DNA from: Massilia norwichensis | GTDB taxonomy: Bacteria > Pseudomonadota > Gammaproteobacteria > Burkholderiales > Burkholderiaceae_D | DNA length: 64,000 nucleotides | Assembly (NCBI RefSeq): GCF_024753245.1 | Contig: NZ_JANUGX010000003.1 | Coordinates: forward strand, 62,001-126,000 | Reading direction: 5' to 3' | Shown: piece after piece, positions 53,269 through 61,258 of the stretch | Layout: each line of letters starts with the position of its first letter | Numbering within the stretch: position 1 is the first letter of the stretch | The notes under the pieces: generated by a model | Told to the model about the DNA's origin: nothing | Databases searched by the model: none | Seen by the model: the letters and a program-made list of their open reading frames with translations, nothing else | Program-made: the position numbers and the translations under genes

Positions 53269-53697
53269 CTACTTCACTTTCCGGGACGACCAGTGGAAAT
53301 GCGTAACGACCCATCCCTCACCTTTCTTTTCCAAGACTGCGGTTTCGGTCCCGATTAGGCGAACCGCCGAACCTTTATACGTGCCTTGCGTCTCGGTTTC
53401 CTGGATGACGACGGCCATGTCGCCACCTATCCGCTCGCTTCCTTTCACCACCTTCCGGCTTGTGTTCTTTGCGAAAGCGACATCGGCGGGAAGATGGTGC
53501 CCTGCGTATTCGTCCTTGGACTGCTCGACATGGCCACTCTCGAAGATCTGGACTGCGGGACTGAGTAGCGACAGCGCCTTTGCGGTATCACCGCTGGCGA
53601 CCGCTGCATGGTACTCCCCAACGACCTCGGTCGGACTGGCGGCGAAGACGGGAAGTGATGTCACAGCAAAAAACGCGAGGCAGAACAGTCGGCGCAT
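53269..53697 (-). CDS. Secreted NTF2/SnoaL-like domain protein
   Basis: 142 aa with a signal peptide (MRRLFCLAFFAVTSLPVFAA). The mature part fits a DUF4440-like cone fold: EVVGEYHAAVASGDTAKALS at the N-terminal helix and VLEKKGEGWVVTHFHWSSRK at the last strands. It contains a His pair and one acidic cleft candidate, but no known active site. It converges on cadR, 61 nt away. Confidence 0.72.
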   Translation of the reverse strand: MRRLFCLAFFAVTSLPVFAASPTEVVGEYHAAVASGDTAKALSLLSPAVQIFESGHVEQSKDEYAGHHLPADVAFAKNTSRKVVKGSERIGGDMAVVIQETETQGTYKGSAVRLIGTETAVLEKKGEGWVVTHFHWSSRKVK

Positions 53698-53819
53698 CGA
53701 GGCTCCTTATAGACCGAAATTACAAGCCTGACATTACACCAGAGATGGGTAAGCACCTCAAGATTTTCGGCAGTCCTACCTCGATACTTTGTCGTCATGG
53801 CCGGCAACTAGATTCCCAA

Positions 53820-54977
53820 TCACGTCCGAACTGCACGAACACGTGCAAATAGCTGCATCTTCAGCCACTGACGCACACGCGGCGTGTTCGACTCAAAAGG
53901 CAGATAGAACAGGTAAGCGCCGACAACGAGTACCAGATACATGCCGCCATACATGAGGTAATGGGACAACCGGTAGGGCGAGAGCTGGCCGAGACCCAAC
54001 ATCGACGCGAGCAGATGCCCCATCAACAGGATCAGTGGCACGTGCAGCACGTACAAGGTGAATGAAAAGTTCGCGAAGAACCGTCCCGTCCGGTCCAGCC
54101 AGTCCAGCTTGGGCCCCAAGCGGCGCTTGAACTGCATGCTCGACAGGAACAGTACGAGCAGCAGGCTGAAAACTAGATATTGCGGAAAGCCTTCCGGCGT
54201 GATGTCGGTTTTACCCTTCAGCCGGATGACGACGGCGCTGCCGACAAACAGGAACAGCAAGGACCAGCGCCAGAGCGGACCCGCCTCGATCTTCACCCGT
54301 GAGAACGCCGCGCCTAACAGCCATATCGAAAAATAAATCAATATGCTGCCGTGCACCAACTGGAAGATGGCGCCGATCGCCAACACTGCCGCCGCCCGCG
54401 TCGCGATTGTCCTGCCCCGAAACACCAGCACCAAGAGCGGGAACAGCACGTAGTACCAGGTCTCATTGGCCAGGCTCCATAACGGAAAGTTGCCGCCGAA
54501 CGGGGGGACGATGAGCGTTTGCAGGCCAATCATGTTCCCGAAAAACGCGCTCATCGAGTACGGCTCGGACGTCGAAAACGACACGCGCGCCGTATCGAGG
54601 GCGCCGACGACAGCACCTGCAAGCAACACGATCAGGAAAGTCGGCACAAGCACGACCCACAGCCGCGAGACCCGGTCGATCGTGTAATTCTGAAACGCGC
54701 GGTCCGCGTCCAGCTTGTTGAGAAAGCTTCCGCCGACCAGCCAGCCACTGAGCACGAAAAAGACGATCACGGCAAGGTAAGCGAATCCGGCGCCGAACGC
54801 TAGGCCCTGAAACAGCAACGGGGGCTTCGTTACTGTGCCGAAGCCGGGATACATCTGGGCACGCAGATGTGCTGCGGCCACCACCAGCGCTGCGAGGCCC
54901 CTCAACAGGGAGATCAACATCGAGTGCCAACAGTCTTCCTGCAGATTCGTCTTTTCGAGAATGGTGATTTTCGGCAT
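53820..54977 (-). CDS. Acyltransferase-3 (OafA/YrhL) family membrane protein
   Basis: 385 aa from the ATG at 54977 (the frame extends to 55022). About ten helices; hallmarks are the first helix LLRGLAALVVAAAHLR with a putative catalytic His, and VIVFFVLSGWLVGGSFLNK. Such proteins O-acylate surface sugars or peptidoglycan. No link to metals is evident; it may be cargo or flanking. Confidence 0.85.
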   Translation of the reverse strand: MPKITILEKTNLQEDCWHSMLISLLRGLAALVVAAAHLRAQMYPGFGTVTKPPLLFQGLAFGAGFAYLAVIVFFVLSGWLVGGSFLNKLDADRAFQNYTIDRVSRLWVVLVPTFLIVLLAGAVVGALDTARVSFSTSEPYSMSAFFGNMIGLQTLIVPPFGGNFPLWSLANETWYYVLFPLLVLVFRGRTIATRAAAVLAIGAIFQLVHGSILIYFSIWLLGAAFSRVKIEAGPLWRWSLLFLFVGSAVVIRLKGKTDITPEGFPQYLVFSLLLVLFLSSMQFKRRLGPKLDWLDRTGRFFANFSFTLYVLHVPLILLMGHLLASMLGLGQLSPYRLSHYLMYGGMYLVLVVGAYLFYLPFESNTPRVRQWLKMQLFARVRAVRT

Positions 54978-55113
54978 GACAGCCTCGCTGTGTGAACAAA
55001 CCCGAATAACGATATAACCCAACCATTGTTGATGTCCTGACTAGTCCCAAGTGCAGTTGACGCCTGCAGGGCCTTGCTGGTCTTATCCGGTCCGAAGCGC
55101 CAAAAGCGCTGCC

Positions 55114-55143
55114 TTGATGCATTCTCTTGATTTGCGGTACCAT
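55114..55143 (+). promoter_or_regulatory. Promoter of the copper operon (TTGATG-N18-TACCAT)
   Basis: -35 TTGATG at 55114-55119 and -10 TACCAT at 55138-55143, ending 6 nt before the ATG at 55150. The transcript would start at or next to the start codon. Confidence 0.45.
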
Positions 55144-55149
55144 GTTTGG

Positions 55150-55530
55150 ATGATGCGCACGATCTTTCGCCTTCTGCTGTGGCTTTCGATCACGGTGCTG
55201 TCCCTGCAGGGCGGCGCTGCGATGGCGGTCGGGCAGCCTGAACAGGCCGTGCACGAAACAGTGGTCATGACCGGCCACCAACACCATCGGGCCGCCGCGC
55301 AAGCGGACGGAGAGCACTGCACCGAGGCTGGCTCGAAGACAGCGGTTTCGTCACACGCCAAGTGCGCCGCTTGTGCAAGTTGCTGCGTTGGCGCCGCCGC
55401 GCCTCCGGCACTACTGCCGACCTTCCACGCACCGCCGTTCTCTTCCTCGCTGCACGCTCTTGCGGAAGCCGCGATGACGTCCTTCGTCCCTCCCGCCCTC
55501 GAGCGACCACCACGCCTCGATCTCGTTTGA
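55150..55530 (+). CDS. CopL/CzcI-like small periplasmic Cys/His protein
   Basis: 126 aa from ATG 55150 (a second ATG at 55153). Signal peptide ending GGAAMAVG, a His stretch TGHQHHRAA, a Cys cluster HAKCAACASCC and a C-terminal ALERPPRLDLV that recalls the RPQW end of CzcI proteins. It is the first gene of a copper operon, the same position as CopL- or CzcI-like leaders. Role by analogy: metal binding or control. Confidence 0.62.
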   Translation: MMRTIFRLLLWLSITVLSLQGGAAMAVGQPEQAVHETVVMTGHQHHRAAAQADGEHCTEAGSKTAVSSHAKCAACASCCVGAAAPPALLPTFHAPPFSSSLHALAEAAMTSFVPPALERPPRLDLV

Positions 55531-55600
55531 TTTTTCCGCGCGCGCTGACGGCGCGCATCCGGGCTGCCTGGTGCGGCCCTCAATCAACACGAAACAAACC

Positions 55601-55924
55601 ATGAAATTTTCAGACCTGCTGCTGTTCGCAGCTGGCGTGCCGCTGCTCGCTTGCGCGCAAGCGCAGCAGACCTTGCCGTCCGCCGCCGACGCGAATGCGC
55701 CTGTCGCGCCCCTGCAGTACCAATCCGTCTTCGCCGATGTCGTCGCGTCGAAGGAAGCGCCGCAAGCGCCCGATAAACGCTGGGCTCGCGCTAACCGCGT
55801 CGTCCTCGGCGAGGAAGCAGAAGCTTCCGTATCGGGCGAACAGTCCACTGCTGGCGTATCCCAGAAGGTCTCCACGCCAGAACACATGCACGGCAAGCAC
55901 GAACACGAAGGAGCGCACCAATGA
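55601..55924 (+). CDS. Small periplasmic His-rich protein of the copper operon
   Basis: 107 aa from the ATG at 55601. Signal peptide (LLLFAAGVPLLACAQAQQ), a low-complexity mature part and a C-terminal HMHGKHEHEGAHQ with five His, a probable copper site. Its stop overlaps the next ATG by ATGA. No domain family recognised. Confidence 0.65.
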   Translation: MKFSDLLLFAAGVPLLACAQAQQTLPSAADANAPVAPLQYQSVFADVVASKEAPQAPDKRWARANRVVLGEEAEASVSGEQSTAGVSQKVSTPEHMHGKHEHEGAHQ

Positions 55925-57291
55925 ACTCACCTGTACGACCTGGCCTGCGTCGATTGGCCGTAGCGGTCAGCGCCGCGCTGCTCGCAGGCTGCGCGAGCTT
56001 TTCCCAAGATGGCGGACTCGATGATGTCGTCCGGATGACGCAGGAACGCATCGCCCAGCCGGCACCGTTGAAGCGGGACCAGGACTCGCGGGCCGAAGTG
56101 ACCGCCCTGCTCTCCAAACCGCTCACCGCCGACGCTGCGGTGCGCATTGCCCTGCTCAACAACCAGGGCCTGCAGGCGTTCTTCGCCGAGCTCGCGATCG
56201 CCGAAGCGGACTTCGTCCAGGCTGGGCGTCTGCCGAACCCGGGCTTCAGCTTTGGTCGGGTACGCGGGGGTGGCGAGACCGAAATCGACCGGGGGCTGTC
56301 CTTCGACCTGGCAGCGCTCGTGACCCTGCCGGCCCGCACCCGCATCGAACGTCGGCGCTTCGAACAAGCCAAGCTGCAGGCGGCAATGCAGGCTGTGAAC
56401 CTGGCGGCCGACACGCGCAAGGCGTATTACTCGGCCGTGGCCGCGGCGCAGGCAGCCGCCTTCGCGGAAAAGGTACGCGGATCGGCCGAGGCGGCAGCCG
56501 AGCTTGCCGCGCGCATGCGCGCCACGGGCAACTGGAGCACCCTCGACGCCGCGCGTGAGCGCGCCTTCTACCAGGACGCCTTGACCCAGCAGGCGCAATC
56601 CCGCCTGCAAGCCACGACCGCACGCGAGGAACTGGTCCGCCTGCTGGGCCTGTGGGGCCCTTCCCTCGCATTCACCCTGCCGGACCGACTTCCCGATCTT
56701 CCCGCCCAGCCAGACCAGCCGGCCAATGCCGAAGCGACCGCACTGTTGCAGCGGCTCGACGTCCTCATCGCGCGTCAGGATGCGCAGGCGACGGCACAGG
56801 CGCTCGGCCTGACCAAGACGACCGGCTTCATCAATGTGTTCGATGCGGGTTACGCCAACAAAAGCACGACCGGCGCGCCGCGCGAGAACGGCTACGAGGT
56901 ATCGCTCGAGTTGCCGCTGTTCGACTGGGGCGGCGCGCGCGTGGCGCGGGCACAGGCAAGGTACATGCAGGCGGTCCACCGTACCGGCGACATCGCCGTG
57001 AAAGCGCGCTCCGAAGTGCGCCAGGCCTATGCGAGCTATCGCACCGCCTACGACATCGCCCGCCACTACCGTGACGGGGTCGTCCCCCTGCGCAAGCAGA
57101 TCGCCGACGAGGTGCTGCTCCGCTACAACGGCATGTTGGCGAGCACCTTCGAATTGCTTGCCGAATCGCGCGAACAGCTTGCGGCCGTCAACGCCTCCAT
57201 CGCGGCGCAGCGCGATTTCTGGATCGCCGACACCAATCTTCAGACCGCCATGAATGCAGGCGGCAATACTGATTCAAGGACAGCACAATGA
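55921..57291 (+). CDS. TolC-family outer-membrane lipoprotein (CusC-like)
   Basis: 456 aa. Lipobox ALLAGC with Cys at residue 25; then two coiled-coil repeats (e.g. LLNNQGLQAFFAELAIAEAD and VSLELPLFDWGGARVARA). It is clearly different from the CzcC-type proteins elsewhere in the window. It overlaps both neighbours by ATGA. It may serve periplasmic copper export with an RND or MFP partner outside the window, as no adaptor follows it here. Confidence 0.88.
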   Translation: MNSPVRPGLRRLAVAVSAALLAGCASFSQDGGLDDVVRMTQERIAQPAPLKRDQDSRAEVTALLSKPLTADAAVRIALLNNQGLQAFFAELAIAEADFVQAGRLPNPGFSFGRVRGGGETEIDRGLSFDLAALVTLPARTRIERRRFEQAKLQAAMQAVNLAADTRKAYYSAVAAAQAAAFAEKVRGSAEAAAELAARMRATGNWSTLDAARERAFYQDALTQQAQSRLQATTAREELVRLLGLWGPSLAFTLPDRLPDLPAQPDQPANAEATALLQRLDVLIARQDAQATAQALGLTKTTGFINVFDAGYANKSTTGAPRENGYEVSLELPLFDWGGARVARAQARYMQAVHRTGDIAVKARSEVRQAYASYRTAYDIARHYRDGVVPLRKQIADEVLLRYNGMLASTFELLAESREQLAAVNASIAAQRDFWIADTNLQTAMNAGGNTDSRTAQ

Positions 57292-58679
57292 TTTCCCGTC
57301 GAGATTTTTTCAAAGGCGCCGGCGCCGTCGCGGTAAGCACTGCCGCAGTCAGCCGTGTGGGCGCAGCATCGCTGCCCGAAGCGATGGTCATGGACAATGC
57401 AAAGACCCATGTGCCGCCGCCACCCGCCACCGGGCGTCCGTTCAACCCGGTCGTGACCCTGAACGGCTGGTCCCTGCCCTGGCGGATGAACAACGGCGTA
57501 AAGGAGTTCCACCTGGTTGCCGAACCGGTGGTGCGCGAGTTCGCTCCCGGTATGAAGGTCAACTTGTGGGGCTACAACGGCCAGTCCCCGGGCCCGACCA
57601 TCGAGGTCGTCGAGGGTGACCGGGTGCGTATTTTCGTGACCAATAAACTCCCCGAGCACACCAGCGTGCACTGGCACGGCCAGCGCCTGCCGAACGGCAT
57701 GGATGGCGTGACCGGTCTCACCCAGCCGGGTATCGCGCCGGGCAAGACCTTCGTCTACGAGTTCGTGGCGAAGCGCCCGGGTACCTTCATGTACCACCCC
57801 CATGCCGACGAGATGACCCAGATGGCGATGGGCATGATGGGATTCTGGGTGACGCACCCGAAGGACATCGGGCGGTTTGCCGTCGACCGCGACTTCGTGT
57901 TCCTGCTCAGCGCCTACGACATCGAACCGGGCAGCTATACGCCGAAGGTCAACACGATGCTCGACCATAACCTCTGGACCTTCAACAGCCGGGTTTTCCC
58001 GGGTATCGACACGATGCCGGTACGGCAAGGCGACCGTGTGCGCATCCGTGTCGGCAACCTGACGATGACGAACCACCCGATCCATGTTCACGGTCATGAG
58101 TTCGAGGTGACCGGCACCGATGGCGGCTGGACCCCGCCCGGCTCGCGCTGGCCGGAGGTGACCACGGACGTCGCCGTCGGCCAGATGCGGGCGATCGAGT
58201 TCATCGCCACCGACCCGGGTGACTGGGCCTTCCACTGCCACAAGTCACATCACACAATGAATGCGATGGGCCACAACGTGCCGACGCTGATTGGCGTTGA
58301 CCACCGAGGCATTGCCGAGAAGATCAACAAGATCGTGCCGGATTACATGGTCATGGGCGACAAGGGCGGCTCGATGGGAGGCATGGAAATGCCGATCCCG
58401 GAAAACACTCTGCCGATGATGACTGGCGACGGGCCATTCGGCGGCGTCGAGATGGGCGGCATGTTCACCGTGCTGAAGGTGCGCAAGGACCAGAAGCGTG
58501 GCGACTACAGCGACCCGGGCTGGTACAAGCATCCGGCGGGTACGGTCGCCTACGAATGGACTGGTCAGTTGCCTGAGCCTGCACGCAGCAGCGATGCTGG
58601 ACGCAGCCTGATGCCGGCCACCAGCAAGCCCGACGTCGAGCTGCAGGTGCGCAAACCCTCGGGGCATGCGGAGCATTAA
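57288..58679 (+). CDS. Tat-exported multicopper oxidase
   Basis: 463 aa with Tat signal SRRDFFKGAGAVAV. Copper motifs: SVHWHGQRLP, FMYHPHADEM, NHPIHVHGHEF and WAFHCHKSHH, i.e. the four Cu-binding motifs. A Met/Gly-rich segment (about residues 360-400, with GGSMGGMEM and GGVEMGGM) likely binds Cu(I). It oxidises periplasmic cuprous ion. It is shorter than CopA at 62374 and distinct from it. Last gene of the plus-strand copper operon. Confidence 0.93.
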   Translation: MISRRDFFKGAGAVAVSTAAVSRVGAASLPEAMVMDNAKTHVPPPPATGRPFNPVVTLNGWSLPWRMNNGVKEFHLVAEPVVREFAPGMKVNLWGYNGQSPGPTIEVVEGDRVRIFVTNKLPEHTSVHWHGQRLPNGMDGVTGLTQPGIAPGKTFVYEFVAKRPGTFMYHPHADEMTQMAMGMMGFWVTHPKDIGRFAVDRDFVFLLSAYDIEPGSYTPKVNTMLDHNLWTFNSRVFPGIDTMPVRQGDRVRIRVGNLTMTNHPIHVHGHEFEVTGTDGGWTPPGSRWPEVTTDVAVGQMRAIEFIATDPGDWAFHCHKSHHTMNAMGHNVPTLIGVDHRGIAEKINKIVPDYMVMGDKGGSMGGMEMPIPENTLPMMTGDGPFGGVEMGGMFTVLKVRKDQKRGDYSDPGWYKHPAGTVAYEWTGQLPEPARSSDAGRSLMPATSKPDVELQVRKPSGHAEH

Positions 58680-58753
58680 GGCAAAGCACACTAGCAGCAT
58701 GACGGAATGCCGGCATGAACATTGTGTCGGCACACTGCACGACGCCTGGCCTC

Positions 58754-59248
58754 TCAGTTCTTTCGCTCCAGATCCCGGATGTATTCCTTCATTTCGCCAA
58801 TTTCCTTTTTCTGTGCAGCGATGATCCCGTCGGCGAGCTTGCGAACCCGCGGGTCGGTAATGTTGGCGCGTTCGCTGGTCAGGATGGCAATGGAGTGGTG
58901 GGGGATCATGGCGCGCATATAGGCCACGTCGCCCACCGTCGCCTGGCTGCGCACCAGCCATAGCGCACCAAGAAATACCACTAGGCTTCCGATAAGGATT
59001 CCTACGTTGACTCCTTTGTTCGGATACATCTTCCACATGAAAGCAAGCATCACGATTGCCATCGTGGCACCCATGATGAGTGCCATGAACGCTCTTGTTT
59101 CGCTGAAGAATATGTGGTCGTCTGAATAGACATTCAGATACATCAGCCCGAACATGATGATTGTTCCAGCCGCGATCATTTGAGCAAAGGTTGTGTATTT
59201 CATTGTTGCCATCGTATTGCTGCGGTGAGGTGCAGGCGAATCTTGCAT
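58754..59248 (-). CDS. Membrane-anchored DUF305 protein
   Basis: 164 aa. Three N-terminal helices (about residues 23-40, 51-70 and 80-98) precede a DUF305-like domain with MRAMIPHHSIAILTSERA and IAAQKKEIGEMKEYI. DUF305 proteins of the CopM type bind copper in the periplasm through His and Met. It lies at the end of the minus-strand copper gene row, converging on the multicopper oxidase. Confidence 0.82.
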   Translation of the reverse strand: MQDSPAPHRSNTMATMKYTTFAQMIAAGTIIMFGLMYLNVYSDDHIFFSETRAFMALIMGATMAIVMLAFMWKMYPNKGVNVGILIGSLVVFLGALWLVRSQATVGDVAYMRAMIPHHSIAILTSERANITDPRVRKLADGIIAAQKKEIGEMKEYIRDLERKN

Positions 59249-59282
59249 TGATTTCTCCTTTAAAACGAATCGACGTAAAACA

Positions 59283-59307
59283 GCGCCGGGTTAACATGAC
59301 CCGGCGC
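59283..59307 (-). terminator. Rho-independent terminator after the secreted DUF305 gene
   Basis: Perfect 9-bp stem GCGCCGGGT/ACCCGGCGC with a 7-nt loop, followed on the minus strand by TGTTTTACG. It lies 31 nt downstream of the gene stop at 59339. Confidence 0.65.
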
Positions 59308-59338
59308 CCGATGCTGCCGGTTAGCGCGAGCAAGCCTT

Positions 59339-60061
59339 TCAGAAGTCCTGATCCTTTCTCTTGTCGCCGGTAGCGGGCATGAATCCGCAATCGCGGAATT
59401 GCTCGCACAGCATGTGCCGCATCTCGTTGATCTGGTTCTTCTGCGTCACGACGATGTTCTCGCAGTAGCGATGGAGGGAGTCGTGGTCGATGTCGCTCTT
59501 GACCTGGCAGTGCAGGCTGGGCGCGAGTGCGCTGAGATGATGGTTACTGAAGGTGCGCAGGAAGGTCTGGTTGAACTGTGCGCCGGCCGGCGTACTCTCG
59601 AGAGTCGCGATCATCCTTTGGCCGTCGGCGGTGAGTTGGGGCGTGTGCTGCATTCCGTACCAGTCGCGCAAAAAGCGCTGGGCCCGCATGATTTCTTCTC
59701 GCTGCGTGCGGTTAGCCTGGCGAGACATGGAGCGAATTTGATCATCGCTCGCCTTGGCCACGGTGGCGCCGTAGCCAGGTGTCGGCGACGTCCCTTCGCC
59801 AGGATTGCTGACAGGCGCATTGCGTTGCGTGTCCGTGCCGGCTGCCAGCTCGGTCATCCGCAATGCCGAGTAATGGTGGTCGATGATAAAGACGAGATAG
59901 TTCTTCTCGAACGTCGCAGTCGAGCCGCGACCCGGGCCGTCCGCGGACGCCGTGCCCGTGATCGCCACGAGCGCCAAACCCGCGAGTGCACGCGTGGCCA
60001 AGGTGCGGCAACGCGATACCGGCGTTGCAGCGTGCGTGAAATACAGATTAGTGCGTTTCAT
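59339..60061 (-). CDS. Secreted DUF305 protein
   Basis: 240 aa from the ATG at 60061 (the open frame to 60349 overlaps the neighbour and is not used). Signal peptide ending ITGTASADG. DUF305 traits: FIIDHHYSALRMTELAAG, SNHHLSALAPSLHC and KNQINEMRHMLCEQF, with repeated HH pairs. Likely copper binding in the periplasm. It ends at a hairpin terminator and follows the PEP-CTERM gene by 31 nt. Confidence 0.82.
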   Translation of the reverse strand: MKRTNLYFTHAATPVSRCRTLATRALAGLALVAITGTASADGPGRGSTATFEKNYLVFIIDHHYSALRMTELAAGTDTQRNAPVSNPGEGTSPTPGYGATVAKASDDQIRSMSRQANRTQREEIMRAQRFLRDWYGMQHTPQLTADGQRMIATLESTPAGAQFNQTFLRTFSNHHLSALAPSLHCQVKSDIDHDSLHRYCENIVVTQKNQINEMRHMLCEQFRDCGFMPATGDKRKDQDF

Positions 60062-60092
60062 CTTTCTCTCCTGTATGGTTGTGATGCGAGGT

Positions 60093-60764
60093 TCAAGCCA
60101 CAGTCTTTGCCTGCTTCGATGTGAGGCTGCGCCGGCGAGCCAGAGCAGCAACGCCGAGTCCGCCCAACAGCATCGACCACGTCGCCGGCTCGGGCACGGC
60201 CATAACGACATTGTTCGCCGCTGCCCAGTACACGGTGCCGTCGTCCTCCATGTTCTGGAAAGACACAGAGGTGAGCGGACGATCCGACAGGAACGCGACA
60301 AACGCGTCCTGTGAAGCATTCGACAGCGTGAATGTCTCGCTGTCCGCACCGGACACCGCGCTTAGCACGATGGTGCGGTCCGGCATGAAGGCGCCGAATG
60401 AATCGGTTCCGAAGAAGTTGCCACCGAAGCCGAATACCCCGGACGAGAACGCGTTGAACGTGATGACGTCGCTGGACATCGTTCCACTCAGCCAGATATC
60501 GCCCCCGCTTCCCGACGGGTAAAAGCCGCTGTCGCCAGGTCCTGCACTTACCTGGTAGGTGTAGGCGCCGGCCAGGCGGCTCAGGGGGCTGCCGGTTTCT
60601 ACCATGGCCAGGTCGTCGAAGGTGTCGGTGGCCGAGCCGGACACCGCATTGAGAAAGGCAGCGCGGTCGGTGAAGACCGTGATGTCTGCATGTGCGGCGG
60701 AAGCCGCCATCGTCACGGCGCATGCGGCAAGCAGCTTCCGTGTGAGGAACAGACTGGAGTTCAT
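60093..60764 (-). CDS. PEP-CTERM sorting-signal protein
   Basis: 223 aa from the ATG at 60764. It has a signal peptide (TRKLLAACAVTMAASAAHA), a beta-rich central part beginning ITVFTDRAAFLNAVSG (a frequent N-terminus in PEP-CTERM proteins) and a C-terminal VPEPATWSMLLGGLGVAALA followed by RRR, the PEP-CTERM signal for exosortase processing. It is placed between a Csp copper-storage gene and a DUF305 gene; its own role is unknown. It implies that the host has an exosortase system. Confidence 0.88.
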   Translation of the reverse strand: MNSSLFLTRKLLAACAVTMAASAAHADITVFTDRAAFLNAVSGSATDTFDDLAMVETGSPLSRLAGAYTYQVSAGPGDSGFYPSGSGGDIWLSGTMSSDVITFNAFSSGVFGFGGNFFGTDSFGAFMPDRTIVLSAVSGADSETFTLSNASQDAFVAFLSDRPLTSVSFQNMEDDGTVYWAAANNVVMAVPEPATWSMLLGGLGVAALARRRSLTSKQAKTVA

Positions 60765-60785
60765 CTTGCGGTTCCTTTCGTATGC

Positions 60786-60810
60786 GCCTTCCCGCTTCCT
60801 GCGGGAAGGC
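60786..60810. terminator. Strong hairpin between csp and the PEP-CTERM gene
   Basis: GCCTTCCCGC-TTCCT-GCGGGAAGGC, a perfect 10-bp stem, 23 nt after the csp stop on the minus strand. No T-run follows, so it could be a terminator, an mRNA stabiliser or an attenuator. Confidence 0.5.
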
Positions 60811-60833
60811 ATTGTTATCGCGAACGCAAGCCC

Positions 60834-61172
60834 TCAAGCCGCCGCGGTCGATCCCATCCGGCGGCACTCCTCGGCGCAGCGCCGGCAAGCAGCCGCGCAA
60901 TCCTGGCAATGCTGCATCTGGTGCTTGGCGCACTCGTCACCGCACGCCTGGCAGATCTGGGCGCAAAGCTGGCAGAGCGCTCCGGCGAATTCGCTGCCCC
61001 GGGCCATGAAGGCGGCAGCCAGCCGGCAGATCTGTGCGCAGTCCATGTCGAGTGCGATGCAGCGCGCCATCATCTTGACGTCGTCTTCCTGCAGGCAGGC
61101 CGTCGAACACATGTCGCAGGCGTCGGCGCAGGCGTTGCAGGCATCGATACATGATTGATACTGTTGTTGCAT
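60834..61172 (-). CDS. Csp-type four-helix copper-storage protein
   Basis: 112 aa with 19 Cys, most as CxxxC or CxxC along predicted helices (e.g. CIDACNACADACDMC and CQLCAQICQACGDEC). This is the DUF326/Csp pattern of Cys facing into a four-helix bundle that stores many Cu(I) ions. No signal peptide, so a cytosolic Csp3-like form. The start MQQQYQS at 61172 is preferred to the frame from 61208. Confidence 0.9.
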   Translation of the reverse strand: MQQQYQSCIDACNACADACDMCSTACLQEDDVKMMARCIALDMDCAQICRLAAAFMARGSEFAGALCQLCAQICQACGDECAKHQMQHCQDCAAACRRCAEECRRMGSTAAA

Positions 61173-61226
61173 GACGTTCTCCTTGAATGGTTGAAAATAC
61201 CTCTTCAAAACGTCCCTATGGATAGT

Positions 61227-61251
61227 GCGGGGGTGGTCATGGCCACCCCGC
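61227..61251 (-). terminator. Hairpin terminator candidate after copB
   Basis: GCGGGGGTGG-TCATGG-CCACCCCGC with one bulged base, 8 nt downstream of the copB stop on the minus strand. There is no clear T-run, so confidence is moderate. Confidence 0.5.
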
Positions 61252-61258
61252 TTCGTGA

